Shown: positions 7,607-16,105, counted from the stretch's first letter. The stretch: DNA of 64,000 nt from Aeromicrobium massiliense JC14 (GCF_000312105.1 NZ_HE978638.1:488386-552385), one strand, 5' to 3'. Notes: generated from the sequence alone by a model not told the origin. Made by a program: numbers and translations.

Positions 7607-8839
7607 GTGCGCGCGCGGACGTCGGTCGTCGGCGCGCTGCTGCTCGTCCTCGTCGTGGCCGGCGCCCTGGTGTGGCGTCCGTGGGGCGGTGACGCCCCCG
7701 CCGACGAGACCGAGGCGTCGCGCCCCACCGTCTCGCTCGGTCTCGAGGCGAGCGCGCGGGTCGAGTCGATCCAGCGGGCCGGCTCGCTCGACGAGCTCGT
7801 CGAGGCGGCGGGCGACACCGCCGAGGCCGCCGCGTGGGCCCGTCGCACGTGGGCCGCGATGCAGGCCCTGGACGTCCGCGAGGTGGCGCTGCGCTACGTC
7901 CGAGGCGCCGACGGCGAGCTCGGTAGCGACGGCACGATGCGCGCCGCCGTCGACGTCGCCTGGACGCCCGGCCCGCGCAGCGGACTTCCCAGCCGCGAGA
8001 CCTGGTCGACCCAGGTCGCCCTGACGATCCGCCCGGTCGGTGACGGCGTCGCCGTCGAGGGCGCCGCGCAGGACCGCGGCCCGATCCCGCTCTGGCTCGC
8101 GGGCGACCTGGCAGTCGACCGCAGTGGCGGCGTCACGACGGTCGCCGTCGACGGGGGAGCACCCACGCTGGACGTGCGGCGCTGGACCCGCACCGCCGCC
8201 CGCGAGGTGCGAGGCCTGGCCACCGCCCGGCAGCAGCTCGTCGTGGTCGTGCCGCCCGACGCCGCGACCGCCGCTGCCCTCGTCGGCCAGGAGCCCGACG
8301 CCATCGCCCAGGTCGCGGGGGCGACGACGACCTTGGACGCGTCCGAGGAGGCAGGTGGGCCGACGGCGGTCGTCGTGAACCCCGAGGCCTTCGCCCCCAT
8401 GGACGACCGCGCCGCCCAGGTCGTGATGACCCACGAGGCCGTGCACGTCGTCACCGGCGCCGCGACGTCGGTCGCCGAGCCGTGGGTGGTCGAGGGGTTC
8501 GCCGACTGGGTCGCGCTGCGCGACGACACCGCCCCGCTCGACGTGAGCGCCGGCCAGGGGCTGGAGGCCGTCCGCGCCGACGGGGCGCCCGCCGCCCTGC
8601 CGTCGTCGGACGACTTCTCGTCCGCGGCGCACGGACTCGGCGCGACCTACGAGCTGGCCTGGCTCGTCTTCCGGGTGCTGGACGAGCGGCACGACGACGC
8701 GGCGATCGAGCGCTTCTACCGCGCGTGCCTGGGCGGCGCCGGCGTCGACGCGGCCCTGCGCTCGGAGCTGGGCACCACGACCGAGCGGCTGACGCGCGAC
8801 TGGCGGTCCTTCCTCACGCAGGCCGCCCGAACGCGCTGA
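7607..8839 (+). CDS. Membrane-anchored gluzincin-like (peptidase MA type) protein
   Basis: A 410-residue protein with one N-terminal transmembrane segment (about residues 5-23) and an extracytoplasmic remainder. Near residue 276 it has MTHEAVH, an HExxH zinc motif, and about 16 residues later EGFADW, where a glutamate can serve as the third zinc ligand. This is the pattern of peptidase MA-like metalloproteases. No lipobox is seen. It follows the NlpC/P60 gene after 4 nt with no separate promoter, so the two are likely co-expressed at the cell surface. The substrate is unknown. Its stop codon lies inside the left arm of a palindromic repeat. Confidence 0.8.
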   Translation: MRARTSVVGALLLVLVVAGALVWRPWGGDAPADETEASRPTVSLGLEASARVESIQRAGSLDELVEAAGDTAEAAAWARRTWAAMQALDVREVALRYVRGADGELGSDGTMRAAVDVAWTPGPRSGLPSRETWSTQVALTIRPVGDGVAVEGAAQDRGPIPLWLAGDLAVDRSGGVTTVAVDGGAPTLDVRRWTRTAAREVRGLATARQQLVVVVPPDAATAAALVGQEPDAIAQVAGATTTLDASEEAGGPTAVVVNPEAFAPMDDRAAQVVMTHEAVHVVTGAATSVAEPWVVEGFADWVALRDDTAPLDVSAGQGLEAVRADGAPAALPSSDDFSSAAHGLGATYELAWLVFRVLDERHDDAAIERFYRACLGGAGVDAALRSELGTTTERLTRDWRSFLTQAARTR

Positions 8840-8896
8840 GCGTGACGTTCTGGCGGTGACACGCCGGTGGCGGCCGCAGGAACGTCACGCTCAGCG
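8834..8896. repeat. Palindromic dispersed repeat, copy 1
   Basis: Perfect 17-bp inverted arms (8834-8850 and 8880-8896; arm core GCTGAGCGTGACGTTC) around a 29-nt loop, lying between convergent genes. The arm core GAGYGTGACGTTY recurs in two other copies in this window (54467-54523 and 55565-55627), so this is a repeat family and not simply a local terminator. This copy lacks the CGGGG extension of the others. Confidence 0.8.
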
Positions 8897-8910
8897 ACGA
8901 GGGGAGCCGA

Positions 8911-10647
8911 TCAGCGGGTGTAGAGCGACTCCACCTCGGTGGCCATGTCGGCCAGCACGCGGTTGCGCTTCACCTTGAACGACGGGGTCAGGTAGCCGTT
9001 CTCCTCGGTCCAGTCCTCGTCGAGGATGAGGAACTTGCGGATCGACTCGGCCTTGGAGACCTGCGTGTTCGCGTCGTCGACGGCCTTCTGCACCTCGGCC
9101 AGCAGGGCCGGGTCGTCCAGCGGGCCGGTCCAGGCCTCGGTGTCGATGGTGACGAGCGCGGCGATGAACGGCTTGCCGTCGCCGACCGCCAGGCACTGGC
9201 TGACGTACGGGTTGGCGCGGACGCGGTCCTCGAGCACGGCCGGGGCGACGTTCTTGCCACCGGCGGTCACGATGATCTCCTTCTTGCGCCCGGTGATGCG
9301 GATGAAGCCGTCGGCGTCGATCTCGCCCAGGTCACCGGTGCCGAACCAGCCGTCGGCGTCCAGCGCCGCGGCGGTCGCCTTCTCGTTGCGCCAGTAGCCC
9401 TGGAAGACCTGCGGGCCGCGGCACTGCAGCTCGCCGTCGGCGGCGATGCGCACCTCGGCGCCCGAGATCGGGAGGCCGACCGAGCCGACCCGCTCGCGGT
9501 GCGGCGGGTTCACGGCGAGCGCGGCGGTGGTCTCGGTGAGGCCGTAGCCCTCGAGGATCGTCACGCCCACGCCGCGGAAGAAGTGGCCGAGGCGCTCGCC
9601 GAGCGCGGCGCCGCCGGAGATGGCGTACTGCGCCTGGCCGCCGAGCGCGGCGCGCAGCTTGCCGTAGACCAGCTTGTCGAACACGCCGTGCTTGAGCCGC
9701 AGGCCCAGGCCCGGCTTGCCGGCGTCCAACGCGCGGCTGTACTCGATGGCGGTGGCGACGGCCTTGTCGAAGATCTTGCCCTTGCCCTCGGCGTGCGCCT
9801 TCTGGCTGGCCGAGTTGAAGACCTTCTCGAACACGCGCGGGACGGCGAGGACGAAGGTCGGCTGGAACTCGCCCAGGCGCGGCACGAGGTCCTTGATGTC
9901 GGGGGAGTGGCCCAGCCGGGCGCCGGCACGGATCGTGCCGACCTGGATGATGCGCGCGAACACGTGGGCCAGCGGCAGGAAGAGCAGCGTGGACGCGCCG
10001 TCGGCGTCGAACAGGTCGGGCAGCGTCTCCAGGGCACCGCCGAGCTCGGCACGGAAGTTGCCGTGCGTGAGCATGCAGCCGCGCGGCCGGCCGGTCGTGC
10101 CCGAGGTGTAGACGATGGTCGCCAGCGTGGACGCGTCCATGGTCGCGTAGCGCTCGTCGAGCACCGTGTCGTCGACCGCCTCGCCGGCGGTGGCCAGGAC
10201 GGCCAGCTCGTCGGCGTCGATGGTCCAGGTCTGGCGCATGGCGGGCGCGGTACCGCCGGCCTGCGCGACGCGCTGGGCGTGCTCGGGCGTCTCGACCACG
10301 GTCGCGACGGCGCCGGAGTCCTCGAGGATCCAGGCGATCTGGTCGACCGAGGACGTCTCGTAGATCGGCACCGTGACGGCACCGGCGTACCAGACGGCGT
10401 AGTCGACGAGCGTCCACTCGTAGCGGGTGCGCGAGAGCAGGGCGACGCGGTCGCCGGCCTGCACGCCCGAGGCGACCAGGCCCTTGGCCAGGGCGCGCAC
10501 CTGGGCGTCGAACTCGCCGATGGTGACGTCCTGCCAGTCGGCGGACCCGGTGTGCCGGCTGAACGCCACGGCGTCCGGGTCGATGGCCAGCCGGTCACGG
10601 ACGTCGTCGACGAGGTTGCCGTCGTATCGCAGCAGGGAGTCAGTCAC
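8911..10647 (-). CDS. Long-chain acyl-CoA synthetase (FadD15-like)
   Basis: A 578-residue AMP-forming acyl-CoA ligase that activates fatty acids to acyl-CoA through an acyl-adenylate. Key ANL-superfamily motifs are present: the phosphate loop YTSGTTGRPRG, the GYGLTETTA adenine-binding segment, the GDLGEIDADGF hinge region and the GRKKEIIVTAGGKN C-terminal lysine region. Its position between an NlpC/P60 gene and an SRPBCC gene matches Rv2187 (fadD15). The GTG start has TAACCT 7 nt upstream, consistent with a leaderless mRNA. It converges on the gluzincin-like gene across palindromic repeat copy 1. Confidence 0.93.
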   Translation of the reverse strand: MTDSLLRYDGNLVDDVRDRLAIDPDAVAFSRHTGSADWQDVTIGEFDAQVRALAKGLVASGVQAGDRVALLSRTRYEWTLVDYAVWYAGAVTVPIYETSSVDQIAWILEDSGAVATVVETPEHAQRVAQAGGTAPAMRQTWTIDADELAVLATAGEAVDDTVLDERYATMDASTLATIVYTSGTTGRPRGCMLTHGNFRAELGGALETLPDLFDADGASTLLFLPLAHVFARIIQVGTIRAGARLGHSPDIKDLVPRLGEFQPTFVLAVPRVFEKVFNSASQKAHAEGKGKIFDKAVATAIEYSRALDAGKPGLGLRLKHGVFDKLVYGKLRAALGGQAQYAISGGAALGERLGHFFRGVGVTILEGYGLTETTAALAVNPPHRERVGSVGLPISGAEVRIAADGELQCRGPQVFQGYWRNEKATAAALDADGWFGTGDLGEIDADGFIRITGRKKEIIVTAGGKNVAPAVLEDRVRANPYVSQCLAVGDGKPFIAALVTIDTEAWTGPLDDPALLAEVQKAVDDANTQVSKAESIRKFLILDEDWTEENGYLTPSFKVKRNRVLADMATEVESLYTR

Positions 10648-10654
10648 ATCCGGC

Positions 10655-10660
10655 AGGTTA
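10655..10660 (-). promoter_or_regulatory. -10 box of the acyl-CoA synthetase gene
   Basis: TAACCT on the minus strand, 7 nt before the GTG at 10647, implying leaderless initiation. Confidence 0.4.
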
Positions 10661-10737
10661 CGACACGGTAACCGCCGGTGCCGCGGTGACCCGGCTCACC
10701 CGGTCGTGCCCGGCCCGGTCGCGCGCGCCGGTGCGGA

Positions 10738-10743
10738 TAGACT
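10738..10743 (+). promoter_or_regulatory. -10 box of the SRPBCC/ROK operon
   Basis: TAGACT followed by a short leader of about 20 nt that contains a good Shine-Dalgarno sequence (AGGGAGG) before the ATG at 10771. Confidence 0.4.
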
Positions 10744-10770
10744 CGGGGCTCCGTCCGAGAGGGAGGTGTG

Positions 10771-11205
10771 ATGGCCCGCACGACCAGCGACATCGTCATC
10801 GACGCGCCGGCGCACCAGGTGATGGCCGTCATCGCCGACTTCGAGGCCTACCCCGAGTGGGCGACCGGCATGAAGGAGGTCCGTCCGCTCGCCGAGGGCA
10901 GCGACGGGCGTCCCGAGACCGTCTCGTTCGTGCTCGACGCCGCGCCGATCCGCGACTCCTACGTGCTGCGGTACGTGTGGCACGGCGACCATGAGGTGTC
11001 GTGGTCGCTCGCCGAGCCGGCGACCATCCTGCGCTCGATGGACGGCTCGTACGTCCTCGAGGACGCCGACGGCGCCACCCGGGTCACCTACCAGCTGGCG
11101 GTCGACGTCTCCATCCCGCTGCTGGGGATGCTCAAGCGCAAGGCCGAGAAGGTCATCATCGACACCGCGCTGCGAGGGCTCAAGACGCGGGTCGAGGCCG
11201 CGTGA
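10771..11205 (+). CDS. SRPBCC (START/polyketide cyclase-like) family protein
   Basis: A 144-residue protein with the helix-grip fold expected of the SRPBCC superfamily. It has an N-terminal IVIDAPAHQVMAVIADFEAYPEWATGMKE segment (a conserved helix ending in Tyr-Pro-x-Trp) and a C-terminal amphipathic helix. Members bind hydrophobic ligands. The position next to fadD15 matches M. tuberculosis Rv2185c (TB16.3). The ATG at 10771 has AGGGAGG about 4 nt upstream and is preferred to the in-frame GTG just before it. It is the first gene of a likely operon with the small cysteine protein and the two ROK kinases. Confidence 0.88.
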   Translation: MARTTSDIVIDAPAHQVMAVIADFEAYPEWATGMKEVRPLAEGSDGRPETVSFVLDAAPIRDSYVLRYVWHGDHEVSWSLAEPATILRSMDGSYVLEDADGATRVTYQLAVDVSIPLLGMLKRKAEKVIIDTALRGLKTRVEAA

Positions 11206-11239
11206 GCGCCGGCGTCACCCGGCTCGCGGCGGCGAGCCG

Positions 11240-11491
11240 GTGAGCGAGCGCGAGTCCGAACCGGTCGGCTCGCTCGCGCAGGAGGCGGCCCGGCTGCTGC
11301 ACGCGCTGAGCGGCGGTGAGCCCGGTGCCGAGCCGGCGCGCTGCCCGCACGCGTGGTGCCCGATGTGCCGGCTCGTCGAGCACGTCCAGGACAATCCCGA
11401 GGTTCTCGAGCAGGCGACCCAGGCGGCCGCGGACGCGGTCCGTGCGGTGCGCACCCTGCTCGACCAGCTCGCCCCGAAGGAGGAGCGATGA
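11240..11491 (+). CDS. Small conserved protein with CPHAWCPMC motif
   Basis: An 83-residue protein of unknown function. A helical N-terminus is followed by CPHAWCPMC, a compact Cys/His cluster that could bind a metal, and by a second helix rich in Ala and Gln. The GTG start at 11240 leaves a 34-nt gap from the SRPBCC gene, and its TGA overlaps the ATG of the first ROK kinase (ATGA), which places it firmly in the operon. Confidence 0.75.
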   Translation: MSERESEPVGSLAQEAARLLHALSGGEPGAEPARCPHAWCPMCRLVEHVQDNPEVLEQATQAAADAVRAVRTLLDQLAPKEER

Positions 11492-12429
11492 CGTACGCGG
11501 TGGGGATCGACATCGGTGGCACCAAGATCGCCGGCGGTCTCGTCGACGACGAGGGTCGGATCGTGCGCGAGGCGCGCGAGGCGACCCCCGGTGACGCGGC
11601 CCAGATCCCCGAGGTCGTGGCCCAGGTGGCCCAGCAGGTGCGCGGCGACGCGGAGGTCGCCGGCATCGGCATCGGTGCCGCCGGCTTCATCGGTGCGGAC
11701 CGCTCGACGGTGCTGTTCGCGCCCAACATCCGCTGGCGCGACGAGCCCCTGGCGAAGCGCGTGTGCGAGCTGACCGACGTCCCGGTGGTGGTCGAGAACG
11801 ACGCCAGCGCCGCCGCGTGGGGCGAGTTCCGCTTCGGCGCGGGCGCCGACAGCGACGACCTGCTGCTCGTGACGGTCGGCACCGGTGTCGGTGGCGGCAT
11901 CGTGCACCGCGGCCAGCTGTTCCGTGGCGGCTTCGGCATCGGCGGCGAGATCGGTCACCTGCGCGTCGTGCCGGACGGCCTGCTGTGCGGCTGCGGCCGG
12001 CGCGGCTGCCTGGAGCAGTACGGCAGCGGCAGCGCCCTCGTCCGTGAGGCGCGGCTGCGCCTCGACGAGCCCGCCGCCGGACCGTTGCGCGAGGCCGTCG
12101 GCGACGAGCCCGACCGGCTGAACGGCCCGCTCGTCACCCGCCTGGCGCAGGAGGGCGACCCGCTGTGCGACGCCCTGCTGGCCGACCTCGGACGCTGGCT
12201 GGGCGAGGGCATCGCCTCGCTGGCCGCCGTCCTGGACCCCAGCGTGGTGGCGATCGGTGGCGGCGTGGCCGAGGCCGGCGACCACCTCATGGTCCCCATC
12301 CGGGAGGCCTTCGAGGCCGCCCTGCCCGCGCACGGCCACCGTCCGGTTGCCGACCTGCGCGTGGCGACGCTCGGCAACGACGCCGGCCTGGTCGGCGCCG
12401 CCGACCTCGTCCGCAGCGAGCCGGTGTAG
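11488..12429 (+). CDS. ROK-family sugar kinase (glucokinase-like)
   Basis: A 313-residue ROK kinase, most likely ATP-dependent glucokinase. It has the phosphate-1 motif GIDIGGTKIAG at the N-terminus, the catalytic Asp in VENDASAAAWGE, the phosphate-2 motif VGTGVGGGIVHRG, and the ROK zinc site formed by the His of GGEIGHLRVV and the cysteines of CGCGRRGCLEQ. There is no N-terminal HTH, so it is an enzyme and not a ROK repressor. It overlaps the small cysteine protein gene by 4 nt and is followed after 2 nt by a second ROK gene. Confidence 0.9.
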   Translation: MTYAVGIDIGGTKIAGGLVDDEGRIVREAREATPGDAAQIPEVVAQVAQQVRGDAEVAGIGIGAAGFIGADRSTVLFAPNIRWRDEPLAKRVCELTDVPVVVENDASAAAWGEFRFGAGADSDDLLLVTVGTGVGGGIVHRGQLFRGGFGIGGEIGHLRVVPDGLLCGCGRRGCLEQYGSGSALVREARLRLDEPAAGPLREAVGDEPDRLNGPLVTRLAQEGDPLCDALLADLGRWLGEGIASLAAVLDPSVVAIGGGVAEAGDHLMVPIREAFEAALPAHGHRPVADLRVATLGNDAGLVGAADLVRSEPV

Positions 12430-12431
12430 CC

Positions 12432-13466
12432 GTGGCCGAGAAGCTCAGCATCGGCATCGACATCGGCGGCACCAAGGTCGCCGCCGGCGTCGTCGACGAG
12501 GACGGTCGGGTGCTGGAGCGGCTGCGCCGCGACAGCCCCACCACGAGCTCGTTGGACGTGCTCGACGCGATCTCCGACATCACCGAGGAGCTGCGCCGCA
12601 ACCACCACATCCGCTCGATCGGCATCGGCGCCGCCGGGTTCGTGGACGCCACGCAGTCGACCGTCGTCTTCTCGCCGCACCTGGCGTGGCGGCACGAGCC
12701 GCTGCGCGACGCGGTCTCACGCCGCACCGGTCTGCCGGTGCTCGTCGACAACGACGCGAACGCGGCCGGTTGGGCCGAGTGGCGCTTCGGGGCCGCGCAG
12801 AACGAGTCCGACCTGGTGCTCATCACGCTCGGCACGGGCATCGGCGGTGCCGTCGTCATCGACGGCCAGGTCTACCGCGGCCGCTACGGCATCGCCGGCG
12901 AGTTCGGCCACATGCAGGTCGTCCCCGACGGACGTCCGTGCGAGTGCGGCAACACCGGCTGCTGGGAGCAGTACGCCAGCGGCCGGGTGCTCGCCCGCCG
13001 CGCGAAGGCGGCGGCCGGCGACGGCACCGTGCTCGGCAAGGCGCTGCTGCGCGACGCCGGGTCGCTGGACGCGATCGGCGGCCAGCACGTCACGCGCCTG
13101 GCCCAGGCCGGCGACGAGGAGGCGGTCGCCTGGATCGCCGAGGTCGGGGAGTGGCTGGGCAGCGGCATCGCGAGCCTCGCGGCCGCGCTCGACCCGGGCA
13201 TCTTCGTCATCGGCGGCGGCGTGAGCGACGCGGCGGACCTGCTCATCGAGCCGGCCCGGCGCACCTTCGCGGCGTCCCTGACCGGACGCGGCTACCGCGC
13301 CGAGGCCCGCATCGTCCGGGCCCACCTCGGCCCGGAGGCCGGCATGATCGGCGCGGCCGACATGTCACGGATCAGAGCACGGCGCCGTCGTCCGGAAAGT
13401 CCCGGTGCGAGGGTCCGTATCCGGGGAGCGTCGAGACCAGCACGACAGCCGCGGCGACAAAGATGA
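12432..13466 (+). CDS. Second ROK-family sugar kinase, with an extra basic C-terminal tail
   Basis: A 344-residue ROK kinase closely similar to its neighbour. It has GIDIGGTKVAAGVVDEDG, the catalytic DNDANAAGWAEW, LGTGIGGAVV, and the zinc residues in GEFGHMQVV and CECGNTGCWEQ. The kinase fold ends around GMIGAADMSRI. After that the frame continues for about 30 Arg/Pro-rich residues across the 3' end of the convergent membrane-protein gene, giving a 95-nt tail-to-tail overlap. The tail has no resemblance to ROK proteins and may be a recent stop-codon loss or simply non-functional. GTG 12432 lies 2 nt after the previous stop. Confidence 0.88.
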   Translation: MAEKLSIGIDIGGTKVAAGVVDEDGRVLERLRRDSPTTSSLDVLDAISDITEELRRNHHIRSIGIGAAGFVDATQSTVVFSPHLAWRHEPLRDAVSRRTGLPVLVDNDANAAGWAEWRFGAAQNESDLVLITLGTGIGGAVVIDGQVYRGRYGIAGEFGHMQVVPDGRPCECGNTGCWEQYASGRVLARRAKAAAGDGTVLGKALLRDAGSLDAIGGQHVTRLAQAGDEEAVAWIAEVGEWLGSGIASLAAALDPGIFVIGGGVSDAADLLIEPARRTFAASLTGRGYRAEARIVRAHLGPEAGMIGAADMSRIRARRRRPESPGARVRIRGASRPARQPRRQR

Positions 13467-13800
13467 GCACGGCACCGAGCACCACGGCCTGAGGCAGGTT
13501 CACGCCCAGCAGCGTCCCGATCACGAGCACCGCGGGGCCGCCGAGCAGTCCGGTCCAGCCGAGCTGGCGGCGCGGGTCCGCCCGACGGGCCGGCGGGGGC
13601 TCGGGGTGGCGGTAGAACGCGTCGTCGTCGGGCTCGTCGTCCAGCTCCCAGGGCTCGTCGACCGTCGGCTCCTCGGCGGGCGGCTCGACGGCACGCTCGC
13701 GCGCGCGGCGGGCGTCGGCCTCGTCCATGGCGGAGAAGTCCAGGTCGAGGCCCTCGACGAGCCGGCGGAACTCGTCGTCGGAGGGGTCCTGATCGCTCAC
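13372..13800 (-). CDS. Conserved two-helix membrane protein
   Basis: A 142-residue protein with a long acidic cytoplasmic N-terminus (residues about 1-85, rich in Asp and Glu and ending in a Pro/Arg stretch) and two C-terminal transmembrane segments: GLLGGPAVLVIGTLLGV, and a second rich in Val and Ala ending STLPGYG. No enzymatic motif is visible. GTG 13800 is preferred because GAGACT, a weak -10 box, lies 6 nt upstream and the remaining upstream codons look non-coding. It overlaps the ROK gene tail to tail. Confidence 0.75.
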   Translation of the reverse strand: MSDQDPSDDEFRRLVEGLDLDFSAMDEADARRARERAVEPPAEEPTVDEPWELDDEPDDDAFYRHPEPPPARRADPRRQLGWTGLLGGPAVLVIGTLLGVNLPQAVVLGAVLIFVAAAVVLVSTLPGYGPSHRDFPDDGAVL

Positions 13801-13878
13801 GCACCCAGTCTCGCAGGCTGGCGGCGGCCACGAAAGCACCGCGCGTCCGGGCTCCCGGGCGGCGGACGTCCGGCGGGG

Positions 13879-13884
13879 TACAGT
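13879..13884 (+). promoter_or_regulatory. -10 box of the PlsC-type acyltransferase gene
   Basis: TACAGT, followed by a leader of about 20 nt carrying GAGGGAGG before the GTG at 13908. Confidence 0.4.
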
Positions 13885-13907
13885 TGCGCCGTCCTGAGGG
13901 AGGTCGA

Positions 13908-14657
13908 GTGTTCTACTGGTTTCTGAAGTTCCTGGCGTTGGGTCCGCTGCTCAAGCTGATCTTCCGCCCATGGGCGGAGGGCACCGAGAACGTCCCGCGC
14001 GAGGGCGCCGTCATCCTGGCCTCGAACCACCTGTCGTACTCGGACTGGCTGTTCATGCCCCTGGTGATCCCGCGCCGCGTGACCTTCGTGGCCAAGGCCG
14101 AGTACTTCGAGACGCCCGGCATCAAGGGCTGGTTCCAGAAGAAGTTCTTCTCCGGCGCCGGCCAGGTGCCCATCGACCGCACGAGCGGCTCGGCCGCCGC
14201 GGGCGCGATCCGCACCCAGCTGCGGCTGCTGTCCGAGGGCGAGGTGTGCGGCATCTACCCCGAGGGCACCCGCTCGCACGACGGCAAGCTGTACCGCGGC
14301 CGCACGGGCGTGGCGCGCCTGGCGCTCGAGGCCCAGGTGCCGGTCATCCCGGTCGCCGTCGTGAACACCGACGTCATCGCGCCCCCCGGCAAGGTCTTCG
14401 GCCGGTTCGTCCGGCCCGGCGTCCGCTTCGGCGAGCCGCTCGACTTCAGCCGGTACGAGGGCCTGCAGGAGGACCGCTTCGTCCTGCGCGCCATCACCGA
14501 CGAGATCATGTACGAGGTCATGCGCCTGTCGGACCAGGAGTATGTCGACATGTACGCGACGGACGCCAAGAAGCGTGACAAGGAGCTGCGTGACGCCGCC
14601 CGCGCGGCCGCCAAGGACGCCGCGGAGGACGCCGACGACGAGCCGGCCGCCGGCTAG
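13908..14657 (+). CDS. 1-acyl-sn-glycerol-3-phosphate acyltransferase family protein
   Basis: A 249-residue PlsC-family membrane enzyme that transfers an acyl chain to lysophosphatidate or a related lipid. The catalytic HX4D motif is seen as NHLSYSDW, the glycerol-phosphate-binding motif as GIYPEGTRS, and the acyl-binding segment as VPVIPVAV. An Ala/Asp/Glu-rich tail follows. Position beside class II DAHP synthase corresponds to Rv2182c. The GTG start is set by GAGGGAGG about 5 nt upstream. Confidence 0.92.
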   Translation: MFYWFLKFLALGPLLKLIFRPWAEGTENVPREGAVILASNHLSYSDWLFMPLVIPRRVTFVAKAEYFETPGIKGWFQKKFFSGAGQVPIDRTSGSAAAGAIRTQLRLLSEGEVCGIYPEGTRSHDGKLYRGRTGVARLALEAQVPVIPVAVVNTDVIAPPGKVFGRFVRPGVRFGEPLDFSRYEGLQEDRFVLRAITDEIMYEVMRLSDQEYVDMYATDAKKRDKELRDAARAAAKDAAEDADDEPAAG

Positions 14658-14703
14658 ACGTCTCACCGCCGCACACGCGTGCCGGGCCCGCGGCACCACG
14701 CCG

Positions 14704-14709
14704 TATCCT
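14704..14709 (+). promoter_or_regulatory. -10 box of the DAHP synthase gene
   Basis: TATCCT 6 nt before the GTG at 14716; leaderless initiation is inferred. Confidence 0.45.
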
Positions 14710-14715
14710 GGCGCG

Positions 14716-16056
14716 GTGAGCACCATCCCCACCCTCGAAGAGCTGGACGCGCTGGGTCGCGTCCAGCAGCCGACCTTCCGCGACCCGGCCGCGCGTGACG
14801 CCGCCGTCTCGCGGCTGCGCACGATGCCGCCGCTGGTCTTCGCCGGCGAGTGCGACGCGCTGACCGACAAGATGGCCGCCGTCGCCCGTGGCGAGGCCTT
14901 CCTGCTCCAGGGCGGCGACTGCGCCGAGACCTTCGAGGGCGTCACCGCCGAGAACGTCCGCAACAAGCTGCGGGTGCTGCTCTCCATGGCCGTCGTGCTG
15001 ACCTACGCCGCGAGCGTCCCGGTCGTGAAGGTCGGCCGGCTCGCCGGCCAGTACGCCAAGCCGCGCTCGAGCGACTCCGAGACCCGCGACGGCGTCACGC
15101 TGCCGGCGTACCGCGGCGACGCGGTCAACGGCTTCGACTTCACCCCTGAGGCGCGCGAGCACGACCCGAACCGGCTGCTCGAGGTCTACCACGCGTCCGC
15201 CGCGACGCTGAACCTCGCGCGCGCCTTCACCACCGGCGGCTACGCCGACCTGCGCCAGATGCACGCCTGGAACAAGGACTTCGTGCGCAGCAGCCCCCTG
15301 GGCCAGCGCTACGAGGCCGTCGGTGCGGCGATCGACAAGGCGCTGGCGTTCATGGACGCGATCGGCATCGACCCCGAGTCGCTGCACGCCGTCGACTTCT
15401 ACTCCTCGCACGAGGCGCTGCTGCTGGAGTACGAGCAGCCGCTGACCCGCATCGACTCGCGCACCGACAAGGCGTACGACGTCTCCAGCCACATGCTGTG
15501 GATCGGTGAGCGCACCCGCCAGCTCGACGGTGCCCACGTGGAGCTGCTGAGCCGCGTCGCCAACCCGATCGGCGTGAAGCTCGGCCCCACGACGACTCCG
15601 GACGACGCGCTGGCGCTGGCCGCGAAGCTCAACCCCGAGAACACGCCCGGCCGCCTCACCTTCATCACGCGCTTCGGCGCGGGCAAGATCCGCGACGGCC
15701 TGCCGCCGCTGGTCGAGAAGGTGCGCGCTGCCGGCCTGCAGGTCGCGTGGGTGTGCGACCCGATGCACGGCAACACGTTCGCCACCGAGAACGGCTACAA
15801 GACGCGTGAGTTCGACGACGTCATCGACGAGGTGCGCGGCTTCTTCGAGGTGCACCGTGCGCTCGGCACGTGGCCCGGTGGCGTCCACGTCGAGCTGACC
15901 GGTGACGACGTCACCGAGTGCCTCGGCGGCGGCGCCCGCCTGTCGCAGGAGGACCTCGTCACCCGCTACGAGACCCTGTGCGACCCGCGCCTGAACCGGG
16001 CCCAGAGCCTGGAGCTGGCGTTCCTCGTCGCGGAGATGCTCGCCGAGCGCAGCTGA
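14716..16056 (+). CDS. aroG: Class II 3-deoxy-7-phosphoheptulonate (DAHP) synthase
   Basis: Condenses phosphoenolpyruvate and erythrose 4-phosphate in the first step of the shikimate pathway. The 446-residue length fits the class II (plant/mycobacterial) type. Visible signatures include GEAFLLQGGDCAETF with the metal-binding Cys, VKVGRLAGQYAKPRS, and VWVCDPMHGNT plus GVHVELTGDDVTEC near the C-terminus, which supply metal and substrate ligands. The order with the PASTA kinase and the prenyl synthase matches Rv2178c-Rv2173. Leaderless initiation at GTG is suggested by TATCCT 6 nt upstream. Confidence 0.96.
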   Translation: MSTIPTLEELDALGRVQQPTFRDPAARDAAVSRLRTMPPLVFAGECDALTDKMAAVARGEAFLLQGGDCAETFEGVTAENVRNKLRVLLSMAVVLTYAASVPVVKVGRLAGQYAKPRSSDSETRDGVTLPAYRGDAVNGFDFTPEAREHDPNRLLEVYHASAATLNLARAFTTGGYADLRQMHAWNKDFVRSSPLGQRYEAVGAAIDKALAFMDAIGIDPESLHAVDFYSSHEALLLEYEQPLTRIDSRTDKAYDVSSHMLWIGERTRQLDGAHVELLSRVANPIGVKLGPTTTPDDALALAAKLNPENTPGRLTFITRFGAGKIRDGLPPLVEKVRAAGLQVAWVCDPMHGNTFATENGYKTREFDDVIDEVRGFFEVHRALGTWPGGVHVELTGDDVTECLGGGARLSQEDLVTRYETLCDPRLNRAQSLELAFLVAEMLAERS

Positions 16057-16069
16057 CCCCCGCTCGTCC

Positions 16070-16105
16070 CGCCGCCGGTCGTCCCTCACGGGGCGGCCGG
16101 CGGCG
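16070..16105. terminator. GC-rich hairpin between convergent aroG and the PASTA kinase gene
   Basis: Sixteen-base-pair stem (16070-16085 with 16090-16105, two G-U pairs) and a 4-nt TCAC loop, immediately after the DAHP synthase stop and followed by TCGTTCT. There is no long U tract, which is normal for high-GC actinobacterial terminators. The symmetry would let it serve both converging genes. Confidence 0.6.
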
